From Gavia stellata (taxonomy: Eukaryota > Chordata > Aves > Gaviiformes > Gaviidae), in assembly GCF_030936135.1 (NCBI RefSeq), contig NC_082596.1, forward strand, positions 76,662,888 to 76,726,887: a stretch of DNA of 64,000 bases. Direction: 5' to 3'. This document shows positions 48,056 to 60,069 of the stretch, piece by piece. Under the pieces are notes generated by a model. It saw nothing but the letters and a program-made list of their open reading frames with translations, searched no databases and was not told the origin of the DNA. The position numbers and the translations under genes are program-made. The first letter of the stretch is position 1. Every line of letters begins with the position of its first letter.

Positions 48056-50089
48056 TTCCAGTAAGTAGGAATCACATATTTACATAATTTTGTCTGACTC
48101 TACAGGGTGATTTCTTAACTTTGCTGATCATTTGCTCTGGAGACGTGTTGTACCAGAAAATGAAAACTTCAGTGCTGCTCAAGTGCTGGGAGCTGGAGCC
48201 TAGTCCTTCTTGGCACACGTGGCCTCTACAGAGGGGATGGTTTGTGTTCTGACTTGGTGCAAAAGTGGAGTGATTCTGCTCTTTCTAAGGCTTTTTTTTT
48301 TTTGCGTTTAAAAACGTATCTCATGAGGCATTAAACCTTAAAAGGCTTAACCTGCTAGACGGAGACCTGTTTCGAAAGACTGTTAGGGATCTATCATCAA
48401 AGTCTGGTAGAAAACTGCCATGTCTTTCGATCCTTCAGAGTGTGGGAGAAATTCAGGTGTGTTGTTCCTTAGTTTGCTCAATATTTCTACTTCCCCATCT
48501 GTTGGTAGTTGTTTTCTGCTACCCTGTATTTCTTTACTCTAGCTGCAAGATCTTTTCTGGCCAGTGCTGCTACTTGCAGTTGTAGGAAAAATTATATCCA
48601 TATTATTCCTGCTGCTTGCTTTGCTGTTCTGAGTAGTCCCACTGAGACTGACCAGAGTGCCGTATTGGGCAATGTGCTGTTGCACTTCAGCAGGAACAGA
48701 GTATGAGGGGGTGCCTGTAGTTTAGGAGACAACGCATGGAAGGTTGGCAACTGGGAGCTTCTCTGGGAACCACTGCTATCTTCCCCCACCATGGAGAAGA
48801 GCACTTCTTCCCTGTGAAGTAGCCTTCTCAAACCTGGCTCTTCAGAGGCATCCAGCTTCAATAAACTTCTGCTTCTGTCTTGTGTTTTGGAGGGAAGCTT
48901 TTTGGTTTTGTATGATGAAAAGGTTCTGATTTAGTTAAATGAGACTGTCCTCATGAAAATTCTGTTGCTTGTTTTAGGCTATTGACTTACATAAGTTACC
49001 GGACTAGAAGAGATGAGTAGGCAAAAATGTTGCAGAAAACAAATAGTGTAATTTACCGAAGACCGGCAATGCCATGAAGAGAAGACAGCATCAGACATCG
49101 GTGGAAAGTTCTGTGATACTGCTGCCCGTTTGAAGGAGGGGGGGAATATTACAAGCTCTGAGATCTATAAGCATCAGAGCCTTAGGTGAAGGAAATATCT
49201 GCCCTCTTTCAATGACAGAAAGTAGCATGAAAGCCTGTGGTAAATACTTGTCTAAAGCAGGCAGTTGCGTGAAGCTATCTCTTCATGCAGAACTGAGTTT
49301 TAATAAAGTAGTACTGCTAATCAGCAGGGCTGAAATGAAAATCCAGACTTTTCTGATGTATCTGTCAAATTGATTGTATTAATGATGAGTGAGTGCTTTT
49401 ATAGATCAAAATAAAAGGAACCAAAAAAGTATTTTTGAATTATTATTTCATCAATTAAGAGTAGCAATTGGAAATTTCAAATTTCTGATACTCGGAGAGG
49501 CTTTTGCAAGAGAGCTTATCTGCTGCTTTTTTGATAAATCTTTTGTTTTATTACACTGCAGTGTATTTTGGGAGGGGGGAGAACTTTTTCGAAGAGCAAA
49601 GGAAATTCAGGAAAGAACTGAGCTGGATTTTTTTTTATTATTTTTTTGTGAGGTAGAGCATTCACAACATTGAATTCTGCCATCTTGGCTGAAGGGATTA
49701 TCTTTTGCATTCCGTACTGCTGCTAAAGAAGCTCTTCATCTACTTACTGAGTTCACACATGTGTATGTAAGTTCACGTGTGTAATATGTATATGTACACA
49801 CAGAGTGAAATTAAACCCTAAAAGTTGCTGGGAGAAGCTGCTGCTTTGTCAGGATCGGCTTCTGCAATACAGGGACTAAGAGTCTGGGGATACCGTGGGA
49901 CTGGTCCTGCATGATTGTCAGCCTTGTCCAGAGTTGCTGAGAATTTGAAGTTACAGTATTGTATGTGCACTGGGGGGGATTCCTCTAGTTGGTTTTGAGT
50001 GTCCAGATCGTGGATGTCTACAGTTGAGCCAGTTTTCTCAATTCCCTTTTAATCAATGGACAGAACCAGGTGCTCCATTGATCTGCTTC
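48056..50089. other. Probable intronic DNA, nothing recognised
   Basis: No exon, RNA gene or known repeat was recognised. A purine/pyrimidine-alternating patch (ACATGTGTATGTAAGTTCACGTGTG...) lies at about 49,757-49,800. Confidence 0.5.
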
Positions 50090-50145
50090 ACTGAATCGTG
50101 TAGGTTGGAAGGGGCCTCCTGAGATCATCTAGTCCAAACTCCAGC
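50090..50145 (-). mobile_element. Short CR1 3' end fragment, minus strand
   Basis: CTGAATCGTGTAGGTTGGAAGGGGCCTCCTGAGATCATCTAGTCCAAACTCC is the reversed terminal 50-60 bases of avian CR1. It is either extremely 5'-truncated or eroded beyond this point. Confidence 0.8.
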
Positions 50146-50617
50146 TTTCTCTGACCTCTTCTGGATAGCTGCCTTGGAATGAGGTGAACTGCATGTAAGG
50201 AGTGCCTCTTGCTCCTCACTGACCAATGTGACAGTGCAGGGACATACATTTCCCCCGTACACATGCCACCACGTAGAGTATGTAACTTTCTTCCTACCCT
50301 GTGATAGAATTGCGGTCAGCTTCGGGCATAGCCTGGATGCCGATTTATTTCAGTGGGTAATGTACTGCAGGCCTCTAAAACGATGTTGTGTATGGGGACA
50401 CTTACGTGCTGTCTTCTCCCTCCTTTCTACTGCTGCCAGTACCAGCTGGACAACCTTGGGGGTGGGAGGATGCAGCTGGGACCTGTGTGTGGGTTCCAGG
50501 CTTGGAGTGAAGGTGTTTTGTGGGTTAAAATACATTGGTATGTAGGAAAGGCACTTTGGCTACATCTGGAGCCTACACTCTTTGAGAACCAATGTTCCCC
50601 TTCAGCTGCTCTGTAGT

Positions 50618-50671
50618 CTGAAGGTTAACTAGGGATGTTTCTCATCTGACGTGTATCTAGTTAACCTTCAG
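50618..50671. repeat. Perfect 15-bp inverted repeat with 24-bp loop
   Basis: CTGAAGGTTAACTAG at 50,618-50,632 is exactly complementary to CTAGTTAACCTTCAG at 50,657-50,671, with 24 bases between. A transcript would fold into a stable stem-loop. It resembles neither a known microRNA precursor nor the ends of a repeat I know. Confidence 0.8.
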
Positions 50672-53600
50672 TGCTGGTAATGTTCACTGTTTCATGCCTC
50701 TGTTAAACAGTTTTATAAGGCCTGAAACAACAGATTTCCTTCATGGCACCCTGAAAGAACAGGGAAGTAACTCTTAATGTAGGTGGCTTGGCAAAATATT
50801 CTAGTCGAGTCAAGTATTTGGCCTGCTACCCAGCCTTCGATATGTAATCTTTAGGTGCTGCTAAAATACCATTCTAATTAAGTTGACACAGTCTGTGAAG
50901 CCTGGGTGGTATTACTTCAGTTTTCTTTCCTGGGCTTTCCAACACGGCGTTTTAAAAGGGTTGATGGAAGCTGTGGCACTTGCAACCTCACCAGAGATTT
51001 CATTAAGCTGGGATCTCTGTCACCTTGTGACCTTCAGGATCAAAGGAAGGAATATTCTCTTTCTTCCCCTCTGCAGGTGCAAGTTAATAGCAATAAATAA
51101 ATGTACACTAATGCACATGGAACATGTGATCAGTTGGCCAGACTTCAGCTTTTCGTTGAACGTTAACACATTAACCCTCTACAAAATATTAACCTATTCT
51201 GTAAGTTTATTTTCTGTTTTGTTTACACTTAGTTGGAAAAGCTATGCCCTGTTTGTCCCAGGGTGGTATATTTGCGAGTAGGTCAACATACTTGCTTTTG
51301 AGACGTCAGCTTCTCAAGGGCTGAAAAGCATAAGGGGGTAAGAAAGGCTTTTGCATTTCCTATCTCCGTTTTATTTATTTTTTTTTTAAGGAATTTCCAG
51401 CTTGTATTCAGGAATAGAGCACCAGAAACATTTTAGTTGTGTCCTGAAAGTCAGTCAGGTGCTGCTGCAGTACTTGTTGCCTGCTGCTAACTGTAAGCCA
51501 CCCATGGATTTGGAGCTTGTGTGTTGCGTGATAGCAGCAAATGCATCTGCGACTACAAAATGGTCTCTTTGCTCTAAGAAGAGATTGTTGTGATTTGTTA
51601 GTAAGGCACTGTTAAAATACACGTGAGGTATCTATGACATCAGTATCCTGAAACTGCAGGTAGGTTTTTTGCAGTTGAGTATACTCTGGCACTGCTGGTG
51701 CCTCATTGCATAGGAATGAATGAGTGCAGTCTCCAAACTGTGTACTCAAGCTGGATTGGAACAATTTCTATGTTCTAGTCAATCAAGGGTGCGTGCATTG
51801 CTTTAGTTTTCTTCAGATTATCCTTTGCACTTCTTGCACTTCTTTACTATATCCCTCCTGAATAAGATGAGATTTTCTGTTCGTCTTGAGAGCAACACAG
51901 TATTTGCTGGAATTGCCTCCTTGCGCTCTTTGCAACTAGAAGCAGAGTTGGCCTTCGTCTGCTTCCTTGGGGTTGATGTGGTCCAGGGCTCGCTTACATG
52001 GTTGAGTTACTCATGGCTTTAATGAGTTGTTACTGCTTACCAGCTATACTATGGTAACTCCTACCCTGCTGTGCATGAGAGGTAAAACGGGTTAGTTTGT
52101 TTATTTTTACTACTTACTTACTCCTTTGCTGCGTTTCAGCTGATTTGTGGTGTCTTTATCTTAATTGTTTGAGCAGTTGAATTCTTTAGAATAAACTGTA
52201 TTTGGGAATATGTCACTGAAAAATTCTTTGGAGGGTGAATTAACATACTGTTGACATTGGGGAATGCGTCTCTGCTCACAGCATGTAATTTTTTCAGAGG
52301 CTAAGCAGAAAGCCTTTCTTTTGAGTGTTCTAACCTTGCGGACAAGAGGTATATTGAGAACAACCTGTGCACTTAAGTGTACCTCTTAAGGTATCTCATC
52401 TTGGTAAGTAGCATGCTGTTTGAATTGAAATGTCTTAACTTGCCCTCCAGCTTCAACCGTTTATATGGTATTAGACAATGTAAATAAACTAGTGCTTATT
52501 CACTAACATAAACTACAGATAACTGTAAAAGCCTCTGTCAATTGATTTGCTTTAAAAACATGAACCTTGCTGTCTAAATAAAAGCTTTTGATAATCCTAG
52601 TTAATAACTCCTCAGAAAAAATCTTGTACTAAGAGAACAGCAAGTGACATATGTACGCTTACTGTGTTAACTATCGGTATTAAGCCCTGTAAATCATCAA
52701 AGTGAAAAACCTGTTTAATGTCCTTGCTCCACAATGATGTGTTTTTAAATCCAGGGAAAGTATTTTGACCCACCTGAAAACTTTGGAAGTCAGGAGAGAC
52801 GTAGGGGGGAATGTGGGTGATATTGATAGATATTTGCCTACAGATTTCTGTGCATGAGCAAGGGTTTTAGTTTTGAGGTCAGTCTTATGGTCACCGCTCA
52901 GTAGCCAGTACTGTGTTACAAAAACTAGCAGGTTTGGTGAGAAGCTTTACTAAGCCCCCTGCATAAATCTTACTGAGAAGGAAACTTCCTCCTAAAAATC
53001 ATCCAAGCAAAGAAAAATAGGCTGTGAATAACTGTAATGATTGATGAATGGATCATTTGGATGAAACAGACTTAAAATGCTTGAAAAAGTGATCAGTGGG
53101 TCATGTGATAGAAGATTACCTTTTGTTCTTTGTTTTCTTTTATATATCTTTGTCTTTTGCATCAGTCAGAAGGGGAGGAAAGGCTTCTGCATGCTCTGGA
53201 AGATTCTCCTCCAAAATGAAGGAGTGTTGCAGAGGAAGGAGGGAACAGAAGCCAGGAACAGGGTATAGGTTCAGCAGGTTGCTACTCTACGATTTGAGAG
53301 TCCCTCTGTCACACCTGCCTATATAAGTTTCAACTGTTTGCTTTCCTAACTTTCGTTGTTAGGAGGCTATTAAGGGTACAGCTGTGGGGAGCATCCTACT
53401 GTCTTGTCACCTTAGTAAAGGGAAGTTGAGCGAGTCGGGTAAATCTTCCCAATGTAATGCTTAGGGGTAGGCACGTAGATTAAGCTGCGGTTTCAACCAG
53501 AATATGTAATGATCTGACTTTCCTCAACAGAAATGCATTGTACAGAGGCTGATGAACTTGCTCTATTTGTGCAGGAGTTAGGTAGAAAAATGACTTGTGT

Positions 53601-56600
53601 GTAGTTTAGTTGCTGGGTTGGGGGTCTAGAGCCACTGGCTTTCAAATCCCACCCCTGTGCATGGGAAGGACCATTCACACCAGCGGCAGGTTGAAAGCAT
53701 AGAGGCTTATAGTGTGTTGGATGCAAAAAGCAATGCTTTGGTAAGTATGCAATAATAGCAGACTTGAGTCGGTATCACAAGGGGAAAGTAAATGCCTTCT
53801 AGAAAATGCAACTTTATATTTTGTTTGGAGACTTACCCAAATGTTTATCTTCTGTGAGATGCCTGGAAAGCAGTAATTCTCATGAACATGCAGTAGGAAA
53901 GGTTTGCCAGCTTCTAATGGCAGTAAACAAAGAAAATGAAAGTTCACAGGTTTCCTCGGCCAGTGGTGATCCTGTTTCCCTTCCCCCCTTGTTCATGCTC
54001 TCCTGCCATTCACATTGTGCCAGCTGAGCTGCTTGTCAGATCTAAGTTTATTGCACTTGCTTCCTTAGCAGAAAACTAACCCAGCAAAACAAACGAGTTA
54101 ATTAACACAACAGAAAATTGCTTTTCTTTTTTTTGCAAGCTGAACTCATTAAGGACTACGCATGGCACAAAAGGGGGAGAAGGAGGGAGTGCCATGAAGT
54201 TGCTGGGAGAAAGTGAAGGAAGAAAGCAGAGCAAGGGCTGATTAAGAGAGTGGGATGTCTGTCCTGTTCTTGGCAGTAACAAGCTATTAAATCATCTTAA
54301 CTGTTGTATAACTTCACTCTAAGTCTTCAGGTTGGATAATAAAAGCCTAAAATAATGGAAGGAAATAATTATTTAGACTGCTTCCCAAAATTAGAAAATT
54401 TTAGGCTATGAAAAATGTGACTAGATGGTGGGGGGGGAGAAGAAAATGACAGCACAAAGGATAGAAGCAGTATTTTTCGGTCCTCTGGAAGCGAAGAATG
54501 TAGTGAGGAAGTGTATATACAAAATTAGAGACCATTAGTCATGGCATTTTCAGCTGAGGTTGTCCTTAGGCTGCCTCACTATGCGTTTCTTGTCCCAGTC
54601 GGGCATCTATGGACCTGCCCTACTTCTGCATATGGCTTGCTGATGGGATTGTGTACTGCATGCTCCATAGTTCTTTATTTCAGTTTCTGTCTAATTAACA
54701 TTTTGTTTAGAGTTGGGTACAGTCTGTTTAGTTGTCAAAGTTCCTGCTTCAAAGCTTTGGATTTAGCTATTAGAGGCAGAAGAGGATTTCTGAGTGATCA
54801 AGGGAGATAGCGAAATTGCAGAGTTTCATAAATATTTTCAAACTTCATTATAGGTTTGTTTTTTAAACTGGAATACTTCCTTCGGGGACAAGGGGAAAAA
54901 TCCTTACTTAAATGGGCAAGGTGCAAAGTAACTCTTTTTCTCCGAGGACGACTACTCCTTGCTGTCAGTGAAGCTGCCCTGTGAGGAGGTGAACATGAAT
55001 TCACAGGCTGTGAGTCTTGTGGAGCCTTTTCAGAATTTCAGGCAGGTTTTCAGGAAACCAAAAAATGCTGAACTGCATGTATTTTATTTAATTTTATTTG
55101 GCAAGACTTGAAGTGGGATGGCATCAGCTCTTCTGTGCTGCTTCTGAAGTATGTATCTGTTTTGGCTTTCAAAAGCCTGAATTGCTGTTGCCAAGATTCT
55201 TCACTTTCTGGCAAAATTACAATGGCAAATGGCTTCCTTTACAAGGTGTAATATTTAGACTAACAGCTTTGCAATTAAGAATGGCAAAGAGAATTATATT
55301 CCCTTTTTTTATAAGACCAGATTTTTCAGTGTGGAATCGTGGGAGTGTTTGGACGTAGCTGAAGTGCTTTTGATTGATGATTTATATTTTGAACAGTGCT
55401 TTTCTTTTTAGTGCGCAACACTCACTTGAAATTTTAACTAGAACAATGCTTTGTTTTCAAAGGTATGTTCAAAGTATTACTCTAGTTAGGCAGTTGCTCT
55501 ATATCATAGACTTGCAAATGCCTTTTGGGTACGTATGTGTAACAAAATGTGTGTGCAAATGCCAACTTGTGCAAGGGAAGGGGAAAGAAATTGGGAAATC
55601 TGCAAGTATTCTTAAGTATTATCTGATACTAATCTCGGGCCATAAGGATGTCAACGATAATGTGTCTGAATCCTTTGTGGTTGGAGTGTTTGGGGAGATG
55701 TTTTGGAGCATCAGGCAAAATAACTTGTTTGAAGGGAAGTATGGGGTTTTCAGTGTGAGAAAACTGGAGACTTTGGGTGTGGGGAAGGACGTTCAGAGCT
55801 GAGGAGAGAAGCAAGCATGTGTTCGGAGTAAGCAAAATGGAGAAGCAGAAAATAAAAGGGTGAATCCAGTCCTCTGTTCCTTGCACAGGAAGCTGCCAGT
55901 AGTAGTCAGAGTCTTCTGGTTGTATTTGTTTGCCAGCCAGCACTAATGAACCTTTGAGTCCTGCTGACCAAATGATCACCTTGGGGGTGGAGGGCATCCT
56001 CAATCTTGTAAACTAACACAATCTCTACCTGAAACCACCACCAAATGAGGAAAATTGCTTTAGAAATCCTTAAATGTACTGATTGCTAAAGCTATGATGG
56101 AATCTGGTGGTAAATGCCTGTGTAGCCAAGGGTACTTTAGGATCTAGTCTCCTTGGTCCAGCCAGCTACGGGATCTGGCAGCACTTTCCAGCCCATGTGG
56201 TCAGGCTTTCTTCTTGTGAGAAATTGTGTAGATCTTGACCTTGGATGGAAAAGCGCATCTGGATCCCATGTTTTAAATGCAGCTGGGGACACTGTTAGAT
56301 GCAGGTCTTTCAAATACAGAAGATTCACTGGCGTGCCTCATGTTGCTCATACCCAAATCTTATTTCCATTGTAACTATGGCAATAGGAGTAGACTAGTAA
56401 GAAAGTGCAGGTGTGTGTGTCCTCATGCCCTGCGTTGGTGTAGAGGATTGCTAGATGCATCCATTTAACTACCTTATCTTGAAGCCATCTGAAGAGATCT
56501 CACAGACTGATCTTTGTGTGGACCAACAAGGGAGAATATTGTATGAACTCAGTTGCTTTAAGACTTTGTTCTAATTTCTTGTAAAAATCTAGGTTTGGTT

Positions 56601-58691
56601 TGCTAAGCCTCATGCTATAGTGTAGGGAGAAATGAAGTGGTGACACTGAATGTATGAGAGAGTAAAAGATATGTAAAAGAGAGGGAAAGATTTTTAACCT
56701 GTATGTTAAAACTAGGACCTTGGAGAAAGGTCTTCAGGTAGGTCGAAATTTAAGGCTATATTGTAGCTTTTTTCCCCTCCCTCTTCCATAGTAGTTCACT
56801 TACAGAAAGCAGAACATTACAGAAGAAAAATAATTAAATACCCAGGACTTGAAAGGGAATAGCTTTCAACAAATTTTTTAAGTTACCTTTCATAAAAGAG
56901 CATAATTCCAGTTTTCAAGAGCTCTGGAGCTTGTCTTGCAACTCTGCCAGGTTAAAATATTTTTTTTCTCTTCCTCCTGTTCTAACTAATCTGCAAGTGA
57001 TTGCGTTTTAAAAATTATTTTTCTCTTGAATTAAGGGCTTTGACAGATGGCACATGTAGAACCTGGAAAACTTCCTGAATTGGCAGAGTGACCATACCCA
57101 TGCCATCTTCCTACCGCAGTATCTGTAGGTGTGTAGGCTGTCTGTGCTTCCGGAGTGCTGGGTGAGATACCGTTTCCTCTGCTGGGAATATGCAGAGAAC
57201 AAGTGATAAATCAAAAAGGATACCTGGTGACAGGCTTAATTTGCCGTCAATAGATAACTTAATCTACTGGTTAGGTGGGTAATTTGATCGTGACTAGAAA
57301 CAACTCATTCAGACCAGCGGTAATCTCCAGGATGCATACCCGCAATGTTTTCCATGCAGGATAAGTATCAATCTTTGTTTAGATGGTGTGACTTGGTTTA
57401 ACACTTTTGAGGGACCAAGACATCAAAGCTATGCTGCACAATAGACTATTCTTTAGGCCAGAGACTATCATACCAGAACTGAATCTTAAGACCTTTGAAA
57501 CTTGGTCTGTCATGACTGTCCTTCTTTCAGGGAGTCTGCGCAAGGAAGACCTCTTAAACTAACAGAAGTGCATAAAGTCACCAGGTTTTGAATGTGCACA
57601 GGCTGTCTGGCTCAATGCTGCACAACAGTTGTTCTTGCCACTGAATGCCCTGAGTTTTGTAACAGTGATTGACTACATAGCTTGTTTTCTATTTACAATC
57701 CTTTGGAGTTTCCCTCCCCCATCTAAGGCGTTTTAGGAAAAGGGCAGTAACTTGGCACTTAAATACCTCTTTGCTATTTGTGCTGTTTAACTTGCATGGA
57801 AAAAACATGTAAGTCTGTATGCAGTTACGGTCTCTGAAGAGAATTGACATGCTAAAAATCGTGTTTAAAGACAATAGGAAAGAAAAAATTGATTTATTCT
57901 TCTTTTTAAATCCTAATTTTTATCTGCTGAACAAATGAGTTAGTATAGAGTTCTGTCCCTGTAAAATTTATTACTCGGCGATGTGATACAACAGGGCCTT
58001 AGAACTTAAAGGTGAGCAAAGGCTTTTTGTATTCCTAGGGTAGGACTACTTTGATAAACTGCTTTTAGACAGACAAAAGAGATGCGATCTTAAATCAGTG
58101 TTAATGTGTGACTGACTAGGAATGATATCATCTAGAGAGTATTGCTTTCCTCTGTTTCTGCGGTGTTAACAAATGAATACTCAAGAATGTAGCAGTGAAG
58201 CAAATAGGTCTTGATAAATTATGCAGTCTTGACTCCAACTATTGTTTGAGGTAATTGATGATCTTCCATTGGCGTAATGGGGCTGTGGCATAAACTGCAG
58301 CACGCCCTAGAGTAGACAAATTGGTCTGGTGTTGTTTAGGAACATATTTAATCTATCTTGCTATAAGGGAATCGGTGCCTTTTGCTGAAACATTGAGAGA
58401 AAGACCAGTATTTTGATATTCAGTCCTAAATGACCTATAGTTAAATTTACAGCAGTCAGGCCTTTTCCTGTTCTCTAAATACTGCAGTGATAATAAACAT
58501 AAAACTGTTGCAATGCAAGGCTGAATTCTTCTCCCTTATCCCTTTACCTAAACTTTCTTTAATTTGTGGGTTTACAGTTCTCTTTGTTCTTGATGCATTG
58601 TAACAACTTCAAAACATCTACTCCAGTTGCTTGCCTAATTTCATTTTAGATATACTTACAGAAAACTGTAGTCCTCAAAGCAAAAAGCTGC

Positions 58692-58707
58692 TTTTTTTTT
58701 TTTTTTT
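58692..58707 (+). repeat. T16 homopolymer
   Basis: Sixteen consecutive T residues without a recognisable retroelement body on either side. Confidence 0.7.
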
Positions 58708-60022
58708 GCATACATCAGCCAAGATAAAAGGGATTTCCATAAATCTGTGCTTAATTCTCCCAGAACAAACAGGGTGAATAAGGCAAATCTTGCCCTGAAA
58801 ATTAAATCTTCCTATCTGTGGGAGTTAGATGGCTGTAGACCACTCTTTATATGTTTAAAGACTAGCAACAGTACAAGCTGGCTATCCTGCCTATAGAGTT
58901 AGATGTTTGAGGTGGTCTTTTTTCCCTGTTTCCATACCCCCACACCCCCCCCCCATGTGATTCCTGTAAGATTTTGATTTTAAACTTAAGTAAACGCTAT
59001 GGAAAAAAGTATCTAGAATAAACAACTTGATTTATGCATACTGTGTTAAACAGATTTTCAAACTTGCTGTTGCCAAAAACAGTTTCCTCCCAAGGTAATT
59101 GGCTATATGAATGGACCCCAGATAGTTACTAGCTCAGGAAAACTGCAGGCGGCCAGTAAACCCTTCCTGGAAAGAAGCTCCCAGGAGTTTGCCTGCCTTT
59201 CTGATAGAGGAGGAGGCTACTGTACCTCAGCCGAACTTAACCTGGAACTGGATAAAATAAGGCTTCCTTGATGAGTGCATGGTTTACGTGGACCATAGGC
59301 TATAACTCCTTTGGGAGCAGTTTTTCCAAGATGTCTTTTACCCTTGTCCATGACTTAACTGTCCCATAAATCTTGCTGGGAGCTTTGGTTTGGTGACAGT
59401 TCATGCCTACTACAGAGCAGTGGGTAGCCTGATTAAAACATGGACTTTTGTTTTGAATACATAACTGGTAATTAACAGTGAACAAAGCAGGAACTTGCTT
59501 ATGGTAGGAGTAAAAGTTCTGGCTCTGCTTTGCAGTCTGCTCTCTCTCCCCTGCTCACCATGTTTTCATCTGCTCGGAGGTGGCATCACTTGTCTTATAC
59601 TGCAGGGATGTCTCCAGCTGAATGCCACTGGTTGGGAGAAGTGCTGGGACCAGCAAATATGCTTTGGTTTTGTATCCTTTGTTATGAAGCAGCAGTTAAA
59701 AATCACTTTCTTGACATTGGCTTAATATACTGCCTTCTCTTTTGCCATTTTTAGTTCTTTAGCCATATGCACGTCTAAATAATGTTTGCGGTAGATATCT
59801 TTTCAAGCTCAATCTGATCACGGAAGTGATGCTTAAAAGGAACACTACTTACCTTGCAAAGTTGCTGCTAATAATCAGCAACTCAGAAGAGGAAATGCAA
59901 GACTTGAAAGCAGATTTGCCTGGGACACCCTATTTGATAATGTTGCATGAGAGAAAAGACAGGTTAGAAAGGGTAAAGGGAAGTAGTAGGTGTGTAACTA
60001 GGTCCTGAAGGCTAATGTTGCA

Positions 60023-60069
60023 TAATGATCTCGATCTTACGGGTCTTTTCCAACCTAAATGATTCTACG
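60023..60069 (+). mobile_element. Short CR1 3' end fragment, plus strand
   Basis: AATGATCTCGATCTTACGGGTCTTTTCCAACCTAAATGATTCTACG is the terminal CR1 sequence ('gatctt', 'aaggtcccttccaacc', 'gattctatg') in forward orientation. The body upstream is not recognisable. Confidence 0.75.

Larger units (their letters stand above)
50146..60022. other. Probable intronic DNA, with a strong hairpin at 50.6 kb
   Basis: Nearly 10 kb without a recognisable exon, RNA gene or repeat family. It contains the perfect 15-bp inverted repeat at 50,618-50,671, a T16 run at 58,692-58,707 and a C10 run at 58,945-58,954. Frames such as 50,883-51,281 and 55,374-55,802 have no recognisable homology and no convincing flanking splice sites. 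Confidence 0.5.

Noticed and set aside
55374..55802. 142-codon plus-strand open frame as a possible exon
   Set aside because: Translation matches no family I recognise, the length is not exceptional for 64 kb of AT-moderate DNA, and no convincing acceptor and donor pair flanks it.
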